From UBA12191 sp009937185 (GTDB lineage: Bacteria; Planctomycetota; UBA8108; UBA1146): DNA of 64,000 nt. Under the pieces are notes generated by a model, which saw only the letters and a program-made list of their open reading frames with translations, did no database searches and was not told the DNA's origin. The translations under genes were made by a program, and so were the position numbers. Below are positions 10,175-18,818 of the stretch, piece by piece; the stretch's first letter is position 1; each line of letters opens with the position of its first letter. The stretch is taken from contig CALJGL010000011.1 in the NCBI GenBank assembly GCA_938075155.1, positions 62,001 through 126,000 on the forward strand. Reading direction: 5' to 3'.

Positions 10175-11401
10175 ATGATGAACTCCGAAGAAAAAACTGC
10201 TGACCTCAATCAAACCCGGCTACATTCAATGGATGGCTTAAGGGCGACGATGATGTTTCTGGGTTTGGTCCTGCATTGTGCAGCCAGTTACCAACACACA
10301 GAAGCAGGACTTTCGGCGTGGCCTTTTAGAGACCAGCAAACGGCACCTATATTTTCATTCATGGTCAGTTTTATTCATGCATGGCGAATGCCGATCTTCA
10401 TGTTCATAGGTGGATTCTTCGGTGCACTATTAGTCGAAAAAAGAGGTTCAGGCAAATTCCTAACAAACCGCATCGCAAGACTTGGAGTTCCGCTGGTCCT
10501 CTTTCTTCCGATTCTTCTCCCCCTATCAATGTCTGGATTCATTTTTGCAAATACCTCCAAAAATTCCGGGGTTGAACAAGCTTTGGTAATACTCCAAGAG
10601 ATTCCCATCGAAGTTTTTTTCCCACCAATAACGATCCACATGTGGTTCCTTTACTATTTACTGATTTATTCATTCCTTGGATATCTTCTGCTCGGCATCA
10701 CAAGTGTCATCCCACATTCGTGGAAACCCAGTGTCATCATCTCTCGTATTCTCGCCCTACCTGGATCCAGTATCATCTTGTCACTCCCCATCGCATGGGC
10801 GCTCATGGACTTGGAGATTCCAGGAATACTTCAAACAGGAGTATCTTGGAAACCAGAGCTGACGAGTTTCATGACGTATGGGTTTCTGTATCTCTGTGGG
10901 TGGTCTCTATGGCACCGACGAGATCTTATTCAGAAAGTGGGCACTCTTCCACGCATCGTAATCAACCTCGTCAGCCTTCCCATTCTGTTTTTATGGTGGC
11001 TGAGTGCAGCATTTGAAGTGGATGCGGTCACTACAGATGTAGGTCGATTTCTTACTGCTTTTTTAACGGCCTGGATCATCTGGTTATCGATTTGGGGCTT
11101 CATCGGACTGTTTCAGAAAATGATGTCCTATGAGATTCCGGCGGTGCGTTACTTCGTAGATGCTTCCTATTGGATCTATATCTTCCATCTCCCCTTCACC
11201 ATATGGACCCCGGGCTTCATGGCTCAAAGCGACTGGGGTAGCGGCCCAAAATTCCTGATCTCTCTCTTAGTGACAACTCTGATGGGATTGATCACCTATG
11301 ACTTATTTGTCAGAAACACCATCATTGGTAAATTACTCAATGGAAGAGAGTGGCCCAGAGCACTTCACAAGGCACTCAGGAATCGTCCGCTCAGTACTTA
11401 A
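10175..11401 (+). CDS. Acyltransferase 3 family membrane protein (OpgC/OafA-like)
   Basis: This 408-residue, very hydrophobic protein has about ten membrane segments. The N-terminal RLHSMDGLRATMMFLGLVLHC is the family signature, including the conserved DGLR and a membrane His. HAWRMPIFMFIGGFFGALL and NRIARLGVPLVLFLP are typical of the OpgC-like branch that transfers acyl or succinyl groups to glycans. It starts 16 nt after the M14 gene and is likely co-transcribed. The acceptor is unknown. Confidence 0.85.
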   Translation: MMNSEEKTADLNQTRLHSMDGLRATMMFLGLVLHCAASYQHTEAGLSAWPFRDQQTAPIFSFMVSFIHAWRMPIFMFIGGFFGALLVEKRGSGKFLTNRIARLGVPLVLFLPILLPLSMSGFIFANTSKNSGVEQALVILQEIPIEVFFPPITIHMWFLYYLLIYSFLGYLLLGITSVIPHSWKPSVIISRILALPGSSIILSLPIAWALMDLEIPGILQTGVSWKPELTSFMTYGFLYLCGWSLWHRRDLIQKVGTLPRIVINLVSLPILFLWWLSAAFEVDAVTTDVGRFLTAFLTAWIIWLSIWGFIGLFQKMMSYEIPAVRYFVDASYWIYIFHLPFTIWTPGFMAQSDWGSGPKFLISLLVTTLMGLITYDLFVRNTIIGKLLNGREWPRALHKALRNRPLST

Positions 11402-11539
11402 ATCAGCACAAAATCACAATCCTCAACTCGCATAAAAACGTTTCCATTCGAAGGATCCCCACTCTTTCGAATTCGTGTAGGTAATTTTTCCCAGCTCTGA
11501 TCTGGCGGAATATCCGACCTGATACTAAGTACAACTGCA

Positions 11540-12475
11540 GTGCTATTATTAGAACAAGATTCATTTGATCGGAGATCCCCCTTGTTCTTGCCTATCATGT
11601 TCATGCTCGCATCCATCACAATTTCCACCGATGATGATTTACCGGCGAAGAGTAAGAACGCCCCGGAAAATAAAATCGAGAGTTTTTGGGCAGGTTCAAG
11701 AATTCAGGCAGCGAAGACAGAGGCCGAAGACCGAAATGTCCCCATCATTATGGTCATCCTGAAAGACGGCGACCCCGTGTGTCAGCAGTGGGCTAATCAA
11801 CACCTCAACGACCCAAAAATGAGATTAGCTCTTGAAGAGAATGGAGTTCCAGTCCTCGTATGCCTTCCCGACTTAAAGGGAAACACTCATAAGAAAAAAA
11901 ACACTGAAACAACGACCCCAAACAAAGAAGACGACTCTTGTCCGTTGTCTGGAGTGAGCGATTGCAAAGATCATCAGTCTTCAGAATCGTGGGTCGAAGG
12001 ACTAACGATTCCTCAACTGTTACCCGCAATCTTCCTTCTTGAGGGTGCCGAATATAAAGCGATCCCGATCCCACGAGATCTCCCATTTCGTGGAGCGCAA
12101 GAGGTGGGTAAATATCTCACGGAGCGAAGACCAGACACCGCCCCTACTCGACTTCAATACACGTATTTAATGACACGCTTAGAAAGAGCTGCAAAATTCG
12201 ACGAAGAAGACAATATAGAAAAAGGATGCGCAGAACTTTCGATTGCTCTCAATCTCATCCCCAACTTTAGTCCACGAATAAAAAAGATATGGGAAGATCG
12301 ATACCACCCTTATAAGGGCAAGGGCGTTCAGATGTTACGCAGAGCGAAGACGGTAGCGAAAACCAATCCGCTCATGGCCATGAGATTACTTCATAGGATT
12401 TCAAAAATAATGTCAGGACTTCCACACGGGGAAACAGCCAGACTCTTATTAGCCGCAATGGAAAATAAGAACTAG
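11540..12475 (+). CDS. Thioredoxin-like fold protein, probably exported
   Basis: This protein is 311 residues from the GTG at 11540; ATGs at 11597 and 11603 are alternatives. From the GTG the N-terminus reads as a possible signal sequence (RR followed by a hydrophobic run). Residues about 48-90 resemble the thioredoxin-like domain that begins W-x-x-x-x-x-A-x-x-x-A-x-x-x-x-x-P, but the CxxC active site is replaced by a lone Cys in GDPVCQQW, so disulfide exchange is unlikely. The C-terminal 120 residues are helical and repeat-like. The 3' end overlaps the convergent sufT by 4 nt. Confidence 0.6.
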   Translation: MLLLEQDSFDRRSPLFLPIMFMLASITISTDDDLPAKSKNAPENKIESFWAGSRIQAAKTEAEDRNVPIIMVILKDGDPVCQQWANQHLNDPKMRLALEENGVPVLVCLPDLKGNTHKKKNTETTTPNKEDDSCPLSGVSDCKDHQSSESWVEGLTIPQLLPAIFLLEGAEYKAIPIPRDLPFRGAQEVGKYLTERRPDTAPTRLQYTYLMTRLERAAKFDEEDNIEKGCAELSIALNLIPNFSPRIKKIWEDRYHPYKGKGVQMLRRAKTVAKTNPLMAMRLLHRISKIMSGLPHGETARLLLAAMENKN

Positions 12476-12855
12476 AACATTCCCAGTTGAAGCTTCGCGC
12501 CTTCAGTCATGCGATCTTTTGTCCAAGGTGGATCCCAGACAACTCCTACTACACAACTATTGACACCTTCCACCGCACTGACCTTTTGCTCAACTTCGAC
12601 AGGTAGTGTTCCTGCCACAGGGCACGCAGGGGACGTTAGAGTCATCTCAACATCGACGGAAGAATCTTCAGCGATTCGAACATGATAGATCAGACCTAAT
12701 TCATAGATATTGACCGGGATCTCTGGATCGTGACAAGTTTCAATAGCCTTGACGATCAGATCCTCAAGAGTACCGTCTTCAGCCTGCAGCCCAGCAGGCC
12801 TCAAATCTGCTTCGCTTTTCGGCTCAATATTTTCGCTTTCGATCGAATCATTCAT
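12472..12855 (-). CDS. sufT: SUF-associated MIP18 (DUF59) family Fe-S assembly factor SufT
   Basis: This 127-residue protein has the DUF59/MIP18 core: DPEIPVNIYELGLIY near the middle, the conserved MTLTSPACPVAG with its single Cys, and WDPPWTKDRMTEGAKLQLGMF at the end. SufT-like proteins help mature or carry Fe-S clusters. It is the last gene of the SUF operon and overlaps sufU by 4 nt, which supports the call. Confidence 0.92.
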   Translation of the reverse strand: MNDSIESENIEPKSEADLRPAGLQAEDGTLEDLIVKAIETCHDPEIPVNIYELGLIYHVRIAEDSSVDVEMTLTSPACPVAGTLPVEVEQKVSAVEGVNSCVVGVVWDPPWTKDRMTEGAKLQLGMF

Positions 12856-13304
12856 TCTGTTGAAGCCTCTCTAGAATCCCCACTCAATGCTTGTATCAAT
12901 GTATGCCAAGCTAATGTTGCGCATTTTACTCTGGAAGGGTAATCCTTCACTCCTGTAAAAACTTCCAGCTTCATTAGCTCATCAGGATAAGAAACTGAGT
13001 CTTCTCCTGTGACTTTCGCATGAAACTCTGCAAAAATCTCACGGGCAATCTTTTCTTCTTTGCCCTTCAAAGTCTCGGTCATGATGGATGCACTAGCGGT
13101 ACAAATAGCACACGCTGTCGCAGTAAATCCGATCGACTCCAAAACTCCATCATCATTGCGAAGCACTTCCATATCGATTTCATCACCACATAAAGGATTA
13201 TGGCCTCGGGCCTCTAAATTAGAATGCGGCAGTTTGCCATGATTCCTAGGAGACCTTGAATGGTCGATGATCAGTTCCTGGTAAAGTTCTCTCAGATCAT
13301 TCAT
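12852..13304 (-). CDS. sufU: SUF system scaffold/sulfur acceptor SufU
   Basis: This 150-residue NifU-N family protein accepts sulfur from SufS. The three conserved cysteines and the Asp are present: Cys39 and Asp41 in NPLCGDEIDM, Cys65 in TATACAICTASAS, and Cys128 in RVKCATLAW. Cys68 is an extra one. This set matches the Zn-binding SufU type that acts as a sulfur shuttle in bacteria lacking SufE. It overlaps sufS and sufT by 4 nt each. Confidence 0.95.
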   Translation of the reverse strand: MNDLRELYQELIIDHSRSPRNHGKLPHSNLEARGHNPLCGDEIDMEVLRNDDGVLESIGFTATACAICTASASIMTETLKGKEEKIAREIFAEFHAKVTGEDSVSYPDELMKLEVFTGVKDYPSRVKCATLAWHTLIQALSGDSREASTE

Positions 13305-14545
13305 GCGAATATTTCCCTGACCGCTTTAATGGAATCGACAAGAGCATCGATGTCGTCTTCGCCATTATGCATTCCTACCGAAGCACGAATTGTTGCGGGT
13401 AAACCCAATCGCTTCATTAACGGCATAGCACAGTGATGCCCTGCACGAATAGCCACTCCTGATTGATCCATGATTGTTGCAGCATCATGCGGGTGGATCC
13501 CATCAAGAGTAAATGAAATACAACATGAGCGCTTCAAGGGCTCACCAACGACCCGAACACCTTCAATATTTCGAAGTTTTGACTCCATTGATTCCAACAG
13601 AGCGTCTTCGTGAGCTTTGACATGTGAACGGCCAACATTATCCAAGAAATCTAGGCCCGCTCCCATTCCGATGACCGCAGCGATATCCGGTGTGCCCGCT
13701 TCAAATTTCCAAGGCACCTCGGCATAACTACTTCGATCAAATGAAACGGTTTTAATCATGTCTCCACCGCCCTGCCAAGGCGGAAGTTTTTCCAGTTTTT
13801 CAAGTTTACCCCAAAGGACACCTGCTCCTGTGGGCCCATAGGTCTTGTGCCCGCTAAATGTTAGGAAGTCACAACCGATGTCGAGGGGATTGATGGACAT
13901 GTGAGGAGCAGATTGAGCAGCGTCTAAAATTGTTACCGCTCCCACTTTCTTCGCTGCTGCGAAAATACGGTCGATATCGTTAACAGTTCCTATCGCATTT
14001 GAAACATGGCCGATCGAGACCACTTTCGTACGATCCGTTACCAGAGAATCTAATTCCGACAGGACAAGTTCTCCCTGGTCGTCGCAAGGTATCACCTTCA
14101 GAACAGTACCGTTGTTTTCGCATAGCATTTGCCAAGGAACAATATTGGCATGGTGATCGAGGGTTCCAATGACGATTTCATCCCCAGGGACCAAGGCGTG
14201 ATCGCCACTACCCAAAGAATTCGCCAGAAGATTCATCGCTTCTGTGACACCACGGGTGAAGACCACCTCGCGGGACTCTTCGGTACCCAGAAACTTCGCG
14301 ACCTTGTTACGTACATCTTCGTATCGAGCAGTCGCTCGTTCACTGAGTGTATGAACTCCTCGGTGAACATTTGCACAATCTTGTCGATAAACAGAATCCA
14401 CAGCCTCAATCACCTCAAGAGGCTTTTGAGTCGTTGCGGCGCTATCGAGGTAGACTAATTTTTCACCATGAACTTTTTGATCGAGGGCAGGAAAATGCCT
14501 TCGAATCACTTCCAGATTTATCTCTGAAGACTTCGATTGATCCAC
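13301..14545 (-). CDS. sufS: Cysteine desulfurase SufS
   Basis: This is a PLP-dependent class V aminotransferase-fold enzyme of 414 residues that takes sulfur from cysteine. The PLP lysine lies in TFSGHKTYGPTGAG and the catalytic persulfide Cys in RAGHHCAMPLMKRLG. The N-terminal VYLDSAATTQKP is the family signature. The short active-site loop is that of group II (SufS) rather than IscS enzymes. It sits 15 nt after sufD and is coupled to sufU. Confidence 0.97.
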   Translation of the reverse strand: MDQSKSSEINLEVIRRHFPALDQKVHGEKLVYLDSAATTQKPLEVIEAVDSVYRQDCANVHRGVHTLSERATARYEDVRNKVAKFLGTEESREVVFTRGVTEAMNLLANSLGSGDHALVPGDEIVIGTLDHHANIVPWQMLCENNGTVLKVIPCDDQGELVLSELDSLVTDRTKVVSIGHVSNAIGTVNDIDRIFAAAKKVGAVTILDAAQSAPHMSINPLDIGCDFLTFSGHKTYGPTGAGVLWGKLEKLEKLPPWQGGGDMIKTVSFDRSSYAEVPWKFEAGTPDIAAVIGMGAGLDFLDNVGRSHVKAHEDALLESMESKLRNIEGVRVVGEPLKRSCCISFTLDGIHPHDAATIMDQSGVAIRAGHHCAMPLMKRLGLPATIRASVGMHNGEDDIDALVDSIKAVREIFA

Positions 14546-14560
14546 TAATCCTCTTCAATC

Positions 14561-15859
14561 TCAGGTGACACATTCAGAAGCAGGCATCGCAGCTTGAAGT
14601 TGCTCGACGATCTGCTCCCGAAGACCCTCATTTTCAATCTCCTCGAAAACTTCAGCTGTAAATGCGCGAACCATCATGCGACGAGCCTCTTCAAGAGAGA
14701 CACCCCGACTTCTGAGGTAAAACAATGCTCCTTCATCGAGCTCACCTACTGTGGCCCCATGAGTACATTTCACATCATCAGCGTAGATTTCGAGACGAGG
14801 TCTCGTATTCATTTCAGAACTCCGCGACAGCAATATCGCGTCATTAGATTGTTTAGCATCGGTTCTCTGAGCATCCTGATGAACATGGATCATTCCTGTG
14901 AACGCTCCTCGGGATTTCCCTCCCAAGACGCCACGATAGATTTCCCTGCTCGTGCAATCTGCAACGGCATGCTCAATAGTTGTGTGATGATCGATAACTT
15001 CGTCACCATCACTCACATAGCCACCGAAAAGGTCTGTATGACCTCCGGCACCATTGAGACTGACATGGATCTCATTTCTCACAAGGCGAGATCCACTGCC
15101 TGCGATCAAATCTTGGAATAACCCGGCTTTTCCAACTTCAACCCGACTTCCATGAAAAACAACATCACAGCCTGGTCGAAGAATTCTTTGACGACTCAAT
15201 GTACATTCATCACCGACATGAATTCCCCAACGCGTATTCCCCATCACTTGTCCTTGGGAACGAAACTCTTCAAGGATTTCAAGACGGGCTCCACCTTCTA
15301 AATGAATCATTCCAGTAACATGGGCTGATCCTGAGGTGTCGGTTCCGTCATAAGCATGAAGAATGTGAATACGAGCGTCAGTATTCCCTATCGCTGTCAC
15401 AACAAGTCCATCGTCGAGCAAAGCATCGCCCAGACTTTGAAACGGGTGATCCGACAGCGGAAGCATACGGTCAAAATTTTCGATCTCTTGAGCATTCGCT
15501 CTTTGACGGAAATCTGAAAAACCTTCGACACGAACCTCGCCCGGAAGCGCTGTCAGATCTGAAAGATCTTTTCGGAAAACACCATTAATAAGAACGATGC
15601 GGATGTCTGAGGAGGTGATCAGTTCATCCACCTCCAATAGATTTCCTTCATGGGGCAAACATGCAGGATAGCCTTCTTCGGAGAGAGACTTTAGAGAGGT
15701 ATAACGCCACTCTTCATGTCGACGTCCGGGAAACCCATTTTTCTGAAAGCTATCCACTCCAGCCTTCCGGCGAGTGGAGAAAAGATCTTCTGTAGAACTG
15801 AGACCTTCGCTTTGTCCCGTCAGGGAGTTATTCCAGTGTTGGAGAGCTTCGTTATTCAA
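14561..15859 (-). CDS. sufD: Fe-S cluster assembly protein SufD
   Basis: This 432-residue protein forms the SufBCD scaffold complex with sufB and sufC. The C-terminal beta-helix core is clear (HTTIEHAVADCTSREIYRGVL, then AKQSNDAILLSRSSEMNTRP and CTHGATVGELDEGALFYLRSRG), matching the SufB/SufD family. The N-terminal 100 residues contain the GRRHEEWRYTSLKSL helix typical of SufD. It overlaps sufC by 4 nt. Confidence 0.95.
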   Translation of the reverse strand: MNNEALQHWNNSLTGQSEGLSSTEDLFSTRRKAGVDSFQKNGFPGRRHEEWRYTSLKSLSEEGYPACLPHEGNLLEVDELITSSDIRIVLINGVFRKDLSDLTALPGEVRVEGFSDFRQRANAQEIENFDRMLPLSDHPFQSLGDALLDDGLVVTAIGNTDARIHILHAYDGTDTSGSAHVTGMIHLEGGARLEILEEFRSQGQVMGNTRWGIHVGDECTLSRQRILRPGCDVVFHGSRVEVGKAGLFQDLIAGSGSRLVRNEIHVSLNGAGGHTDLFGGYVSDGDEVIDHHTTIEHAVADCTSREIYRGVLGGKSRGAFTGMIHVHQDAQRTDAKQSNDAILLSRSSEMNTRPRLEIYADDVKCTHGATVGELDEGALFYLRSRGVSLEEARRMMVRAFTAEVFEEIENEGLREQIVEQLQAAMPASECVT

Positions 15860-16677
15860 GAAGCCTCCTGGACCTTTTGATCAGTCTCACTCTTCTTAGG
15901 TTCAGCACTAGTGTCCAGCCAAGAATACCCTTCTCGCTCTAGTTCATGCGCGAGAGTTTTATCACCAGACCTGACGATTTGTCCTTGAGAAAGAACATGA
16001 ACGTGATCAGGAACGATGTAATCAAGGAGTCTCTGATAGTGAGTAACCACAATGAAGGATCGATCTTCACCGCGAAGAGCATTGACTCCTTCTGCGACGA
16101 TTCTCAGAGCATCGATATCCAAACCGGAATCAGTCTCATCCAATATGGCTAGTTTAGGATCGAGAACCGCCATCTGGAGAATCTCATTCCTCTTCTTTTC
16201 ACCGCCACTGAATCCATCATTGACAGATCTTTGGAGCAGTTTTTCATCCATTCCTACTAGTGCCATCTTTGATCGAACCAGTTGAAGAAAATCGACTGCA
16301 TCTACTTCAGATTCTTCTCTGTAGCGACGCACAGCATTCAATGCAGACCTCAAGAAGTAGGCATTTGAAATTCCAGGAATTGATACCGGATACTGAAATG
16401 CGAGGAAGATTCCTTCGCATGCACGTTCCTCCGGAGAGAGATCGAGCAGATCGATACCATTGTATCGAACAGACCCGCTATCAACGGCATAGTCTTCATG
16501 CCCGGCAATTACGTTAGCAAACGTGCTCTTACCTGAACCGTTTGGCCCCATGATGGCATGCACTTCACCGGGTTTAACATCAAGATTAAGACCACGTAAT
16601 ATTGGTGCGTCCTCCACTGAAGCGTGGAGATCATTTACTTCAAGAATCATCGAGCCCTCTTTTTCGTTCTCAGACAT
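15856..16677 (-). CDS. sufC: Fe-S cluster assembly ATPase SufC
   Basis: This 273-residue ABC-type ATPase energises the SufBCD scaffold. It has Walker A (GPNGSGKST), the signature FSGGEKKRNEILQ, Walker B LAILDETDSGLD and the H-loop VVTHYQ. The C-terminal 20 residues are charged and variable. The ATG shares one base with the sufB stop (TAATG), and the 3' end overlaps sufD by 4 nt. Confidence 0.97.
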   Translation of the reverse strand: MSENEKEGSMILEVNDLHASVEDAPILRGLNLDVKPGEVHAIMGPNGSGKSTFANVIAGHEDYAVDSGSVRYNGIDLLDLSPEERACEGIFLAFQYPVSIPGISNAYFLRSALNAVRRYREESEVDAVDFLQLVRSKMALVGMDEKLLQRSVNDGFSGGEKKRNEILQMAVLDPKLAILDETDSGLDIDALRIVAEGVNALRGEDRSFIVVTHYQRLLDYIVPDHVHVLSQGQIVRSGDKTLAHELEREGYSWLDTSAEPKKSETDQKVQEAS

Positions 16678-18119
16678 TATCCAACACTCCCCTCGAGACT
16701 GACCGCCAAAAGCTTTTGGGCCTCGACAGCAAACTCCATTGGAAGTTCACTGAAGACCTCTTTGCAAAAGCCATTCACGATCATCGAGATGGCGTCCTCT
16801 GTGGAAATACCTCTTTGATTACAATAGAAAATCTGATCTTCACCGATCTTGGAGGTGGTCGCCTCATGCTCCACTTTGGCACTAGGGTTACGAACCTCTA
16901 CATACGGAAAGGTATGAGCTCCGCAACGATCTCCCAAAAGCATGGAATCACATTGTGAGAAATTCCGTGCGTCCTCCGCATTTTTCTTCACGTCAACGAG
17001 ACCTCGGTAAGTGTTTTGACCTTGGCCAGCGCTAATACCTTTGGAGATAATAGTGCTTCGGGTTCGCTTACCTAGATGAACCATTTTGGTACCGGTATCA
17101 GCCTGTTGATGATTATTGGTCAAGGCCACTGAATAGAACTCTCCAATAGAGTCGTCCCCTTGGAGAATGCAAGAAGGATACTTCCAAGTAATGGCGCTAC
17201 CCGTCTCCACCTGAGTCCAGGAAATCTTGGAGCGATCTCCCTTACACAAGCCTCGCTTAGTGACAAAGTTGTAGATTCCGCCGACGCCATCGGCATCGCC
17301 TGGATACCAATTTTGTACAGTGGAGTACTTAATGGTGGCGTCCTCTAGAGCGACGAGCTCAACCACAGCGGCGTGCAACTGGTTTTCATCTCTCATGGGT
17401 GCAGTACACCCTTCCAGATAGGAAACCGTCGACTTCTCATCAGCAACGATCAGGGTTCGCTCAAACTGACCAGTTCCTGCGGCATTGATTCGGAAGTACG
17501 TCGACAACTCCATAGGGCAGGCCACTCCCTTAGGGATGTAGCAGAATGATCCATCGGAGAAGACCGCAGCATTGAGTGCCGAGTAAAAGTTATCTGTGTA
17601 TGGAACGACCGAGCCCAGATACTTCTTAATCAGATCCGGATGTTCTTTCACAGCGTCACTGAATGAACCGAAGATAATTCCCAGTTCAGCCAGTTTATCG
17701 CTGAAGGTCGTGGCCACAGAAACACTATCAAAGACAGCGTCCACAGCCACATTGCTCAGACGTTTTTGCTCTTCTAAGGAAATCCCCAACTTCTCAAATG
17801 TTTCAAGAAGTTCAGGATCCACTTCATCGAGACTATCCAGCTGTTTTTTTGGCTTAGGAGCACTGTAGTAAATCAGGTCTTGGTAGTTGACCGTATTCTT
17901 ATTAACCTTCGCCCAAGCGGGATCCTCCATGGTTTGCCAATGACGAAACGCCTTCAGACGAAAATCAAGAAGCCAATCAGGCTCCCCTTTTCGTTTGACG
18001 ATTTCGCGGATGGTGTCTTCATCAAGTCCCGGAGGTATAGAATCCGCCTCGACATCAGTGACGAAACCGAATTCATATTCCTTGTCGGCAAGTTTCTGTA
18101 ACTCTTCTGCTTCAGACAT
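16677..18119 (-). CDS. sufB: Fe-S cluster assembly protein SufB
   Basis: This 480-residue protein is the scaffold subunit on which the nascent cluster is built. The family blocks FRLKAFRHWQTMEDPAW, IPKGVACPMELSTYFRINA, ECT-like YLEGCTAPM and FSQCDSMLLGDRCGAHTFP are intact, with conserved Cys and the late CNQRGISTEDAISMIVNGF. It is the first structural SUF gene after the regulator, overlapping it by 8 nt. Confidence 0.97.
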   Translation of the reverse strand: MSEAEELQKLADKEYEFGFVTDVEADSIPPGLDEDTIREIVKRKGEPDWLLDFRLKAFRHWQTMEDPAWAKVNKNTVNYQDLIYYSAPKPKKQLDSLDEVDPELLETFEKLGISLEEQKRLSNVAVDAVFDSVSVATTFSDKLAELGIIFGSFSDAVKEHPDLIKKYLGSVVPYTDNFYSALNAAVFSDGSFCYIPKGVACPMELSTYFRINAAGTGQFERTLIVADEKSTVSYLEGCTAPMRDENQLHAAVVELVALEDATIKYSTVQNWYPGDADGVGGIYNFVTKRGLCKGDRSKISWTQVETGSAITWKYPSCILQGDDSIGEFYSVALTNNHQQADTGTKMVHLGKRTRSTIISKGISAGQGQNTYRGLVDVKKNAEDARNFSQCDSMLLGDRCGAHTFPYVEVRNPSAKVEHEATTSKIGEDQIFYCNQRGISTEDAISMIVNGFCKEVFSELPMEFAVEAQKLLAVSLEGSVG

Positions 18120-18600
18120 TCTTGTCCTTCATTCTCCCTTGTTCGGTCTCTGAGATTTTTCCAGCGGCAGCCAGCACTCCACCCGGAATAGCCATCTGCT
18201 CAAGCGTGATATTCTCCAGAGTCTCAACAATTCGATCGTTGATAAATTTCCAATTTTCACTCATCGGGCACAGTGATCCCACGTCACATTGATCTGGTCC
18301 ACCCTCCGCACAGTCGGTCATGGCAATGGGACCATCGAGGGCCGTGATCACCTGCTGAATCGAAATCTCTGCTGAAGGACGAGATAATTGGTATCCGCCT
18401 TGGACACCCCTTCTCGATTCGAGGATTTCCCCCCGAACCAAAGCTTTCAAAATCTTGCTGACATTGGGCAGTGCGAGCCCTGAGGTCATAGCGATTTCCG
18501 GAGCAGAAAGAAGACGACGGGGGTGCTCCCCCTCACCTTCCCTGATCAGGCAGGTCAGAATCATGATTCCGTAATCGGTTTGACGATTCAGGCGCAACAT
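18112..18600 (-). CDS. Rrf2 family regulator of the SUF operon (SufR/IscR-like)
   Basis: I start this at ATG 18600 (MLRLNRQTDYGIMILTCL), the normal Rrf2 N-terminus, giving 162 residues. The reading frame stays open upstream to 18792, but that part has no protein-like composition. A winged-helix DNA-binding domain is followed by three cysteines in DCAEGGPDQCDVGSLCP, the spacing used by Rrf2 proteins to bind an Fe-S cluster. Autoregulation of the SUF operon in response to Fe-S demand is the likely role (inference). It overlaps sufB by 8 nt. Confidence 0.92.
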   Translation of the reverse strand: MLRLNRQTDYGIMILTCLIREGEGEHPRRLLSAPEIAMTSGLALPNVSKILKALVRGEILESRRGVQGGYQLSRPSAEISIQQVITALDGPIAMTDCAEGGPDQCDVGSLCPMSENWKFINDRIVETLENITLEQMAIPGGVLAAAGKISETEQGRMKDKNV

Positions 18601-18690
18601 ACCTCGAATACCCTTTCCGGTTCTCTCCGTGCCTCCTGTGTCACTTCGTGGTGATTTCATCCCGCCGAAGACCCCAGGAAAACTCAAATG

Positions 18691-18707
18691 AGGACCAATC
18701 TGGTCCT
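18691..18707. promoter_or_regulatory. Perfect inverted repeat, candidate operator of the Rrf2/SUF operon
   Basis: A 17-nt perfect inverted repeat, arms AGGACCA and TGGTCCT around ATC, lies 91 nt upstream of the Rrf2 start and between the two divergent transcription units (SUF and ctaB). On the SUF strand a TTGACG box (18736-18741) lies upstream, so the repeat would fall near the -10/+1 region, a place where a repressor would act. The assignment to the Rrf2 protein is inference. Confidence 0.5.
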
Positions 18708-18818
18708 GATTAGATTCTCCCACTCTGGGGGTAACCGTCAAGTGATCCCACAAGTGAAGTTGGGTCTGGTGGTTGAATTGCCTTCCAACCACTAAACTCC
18801 CATGGACAGGAGAGTGAT

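Noticed and set aside
11398..11703. Minus-strand open frame ending in NNSTAVVLSI, like the end of PP2C phosphatases
   Set aside because: No start with a Shine-Dalgarno, no metal-binding Asp motifs, and its upstream half is antisense to the thioredoxin-like gene. The resemblance covers about ten residues only.
18601..18792. Upstream extension of the Rrf2 regulator frame
   Set aside because: The translation has no protein-like composition, contains the inverted repeat, and the usual Rrf2 N-terminus starts at 18600.
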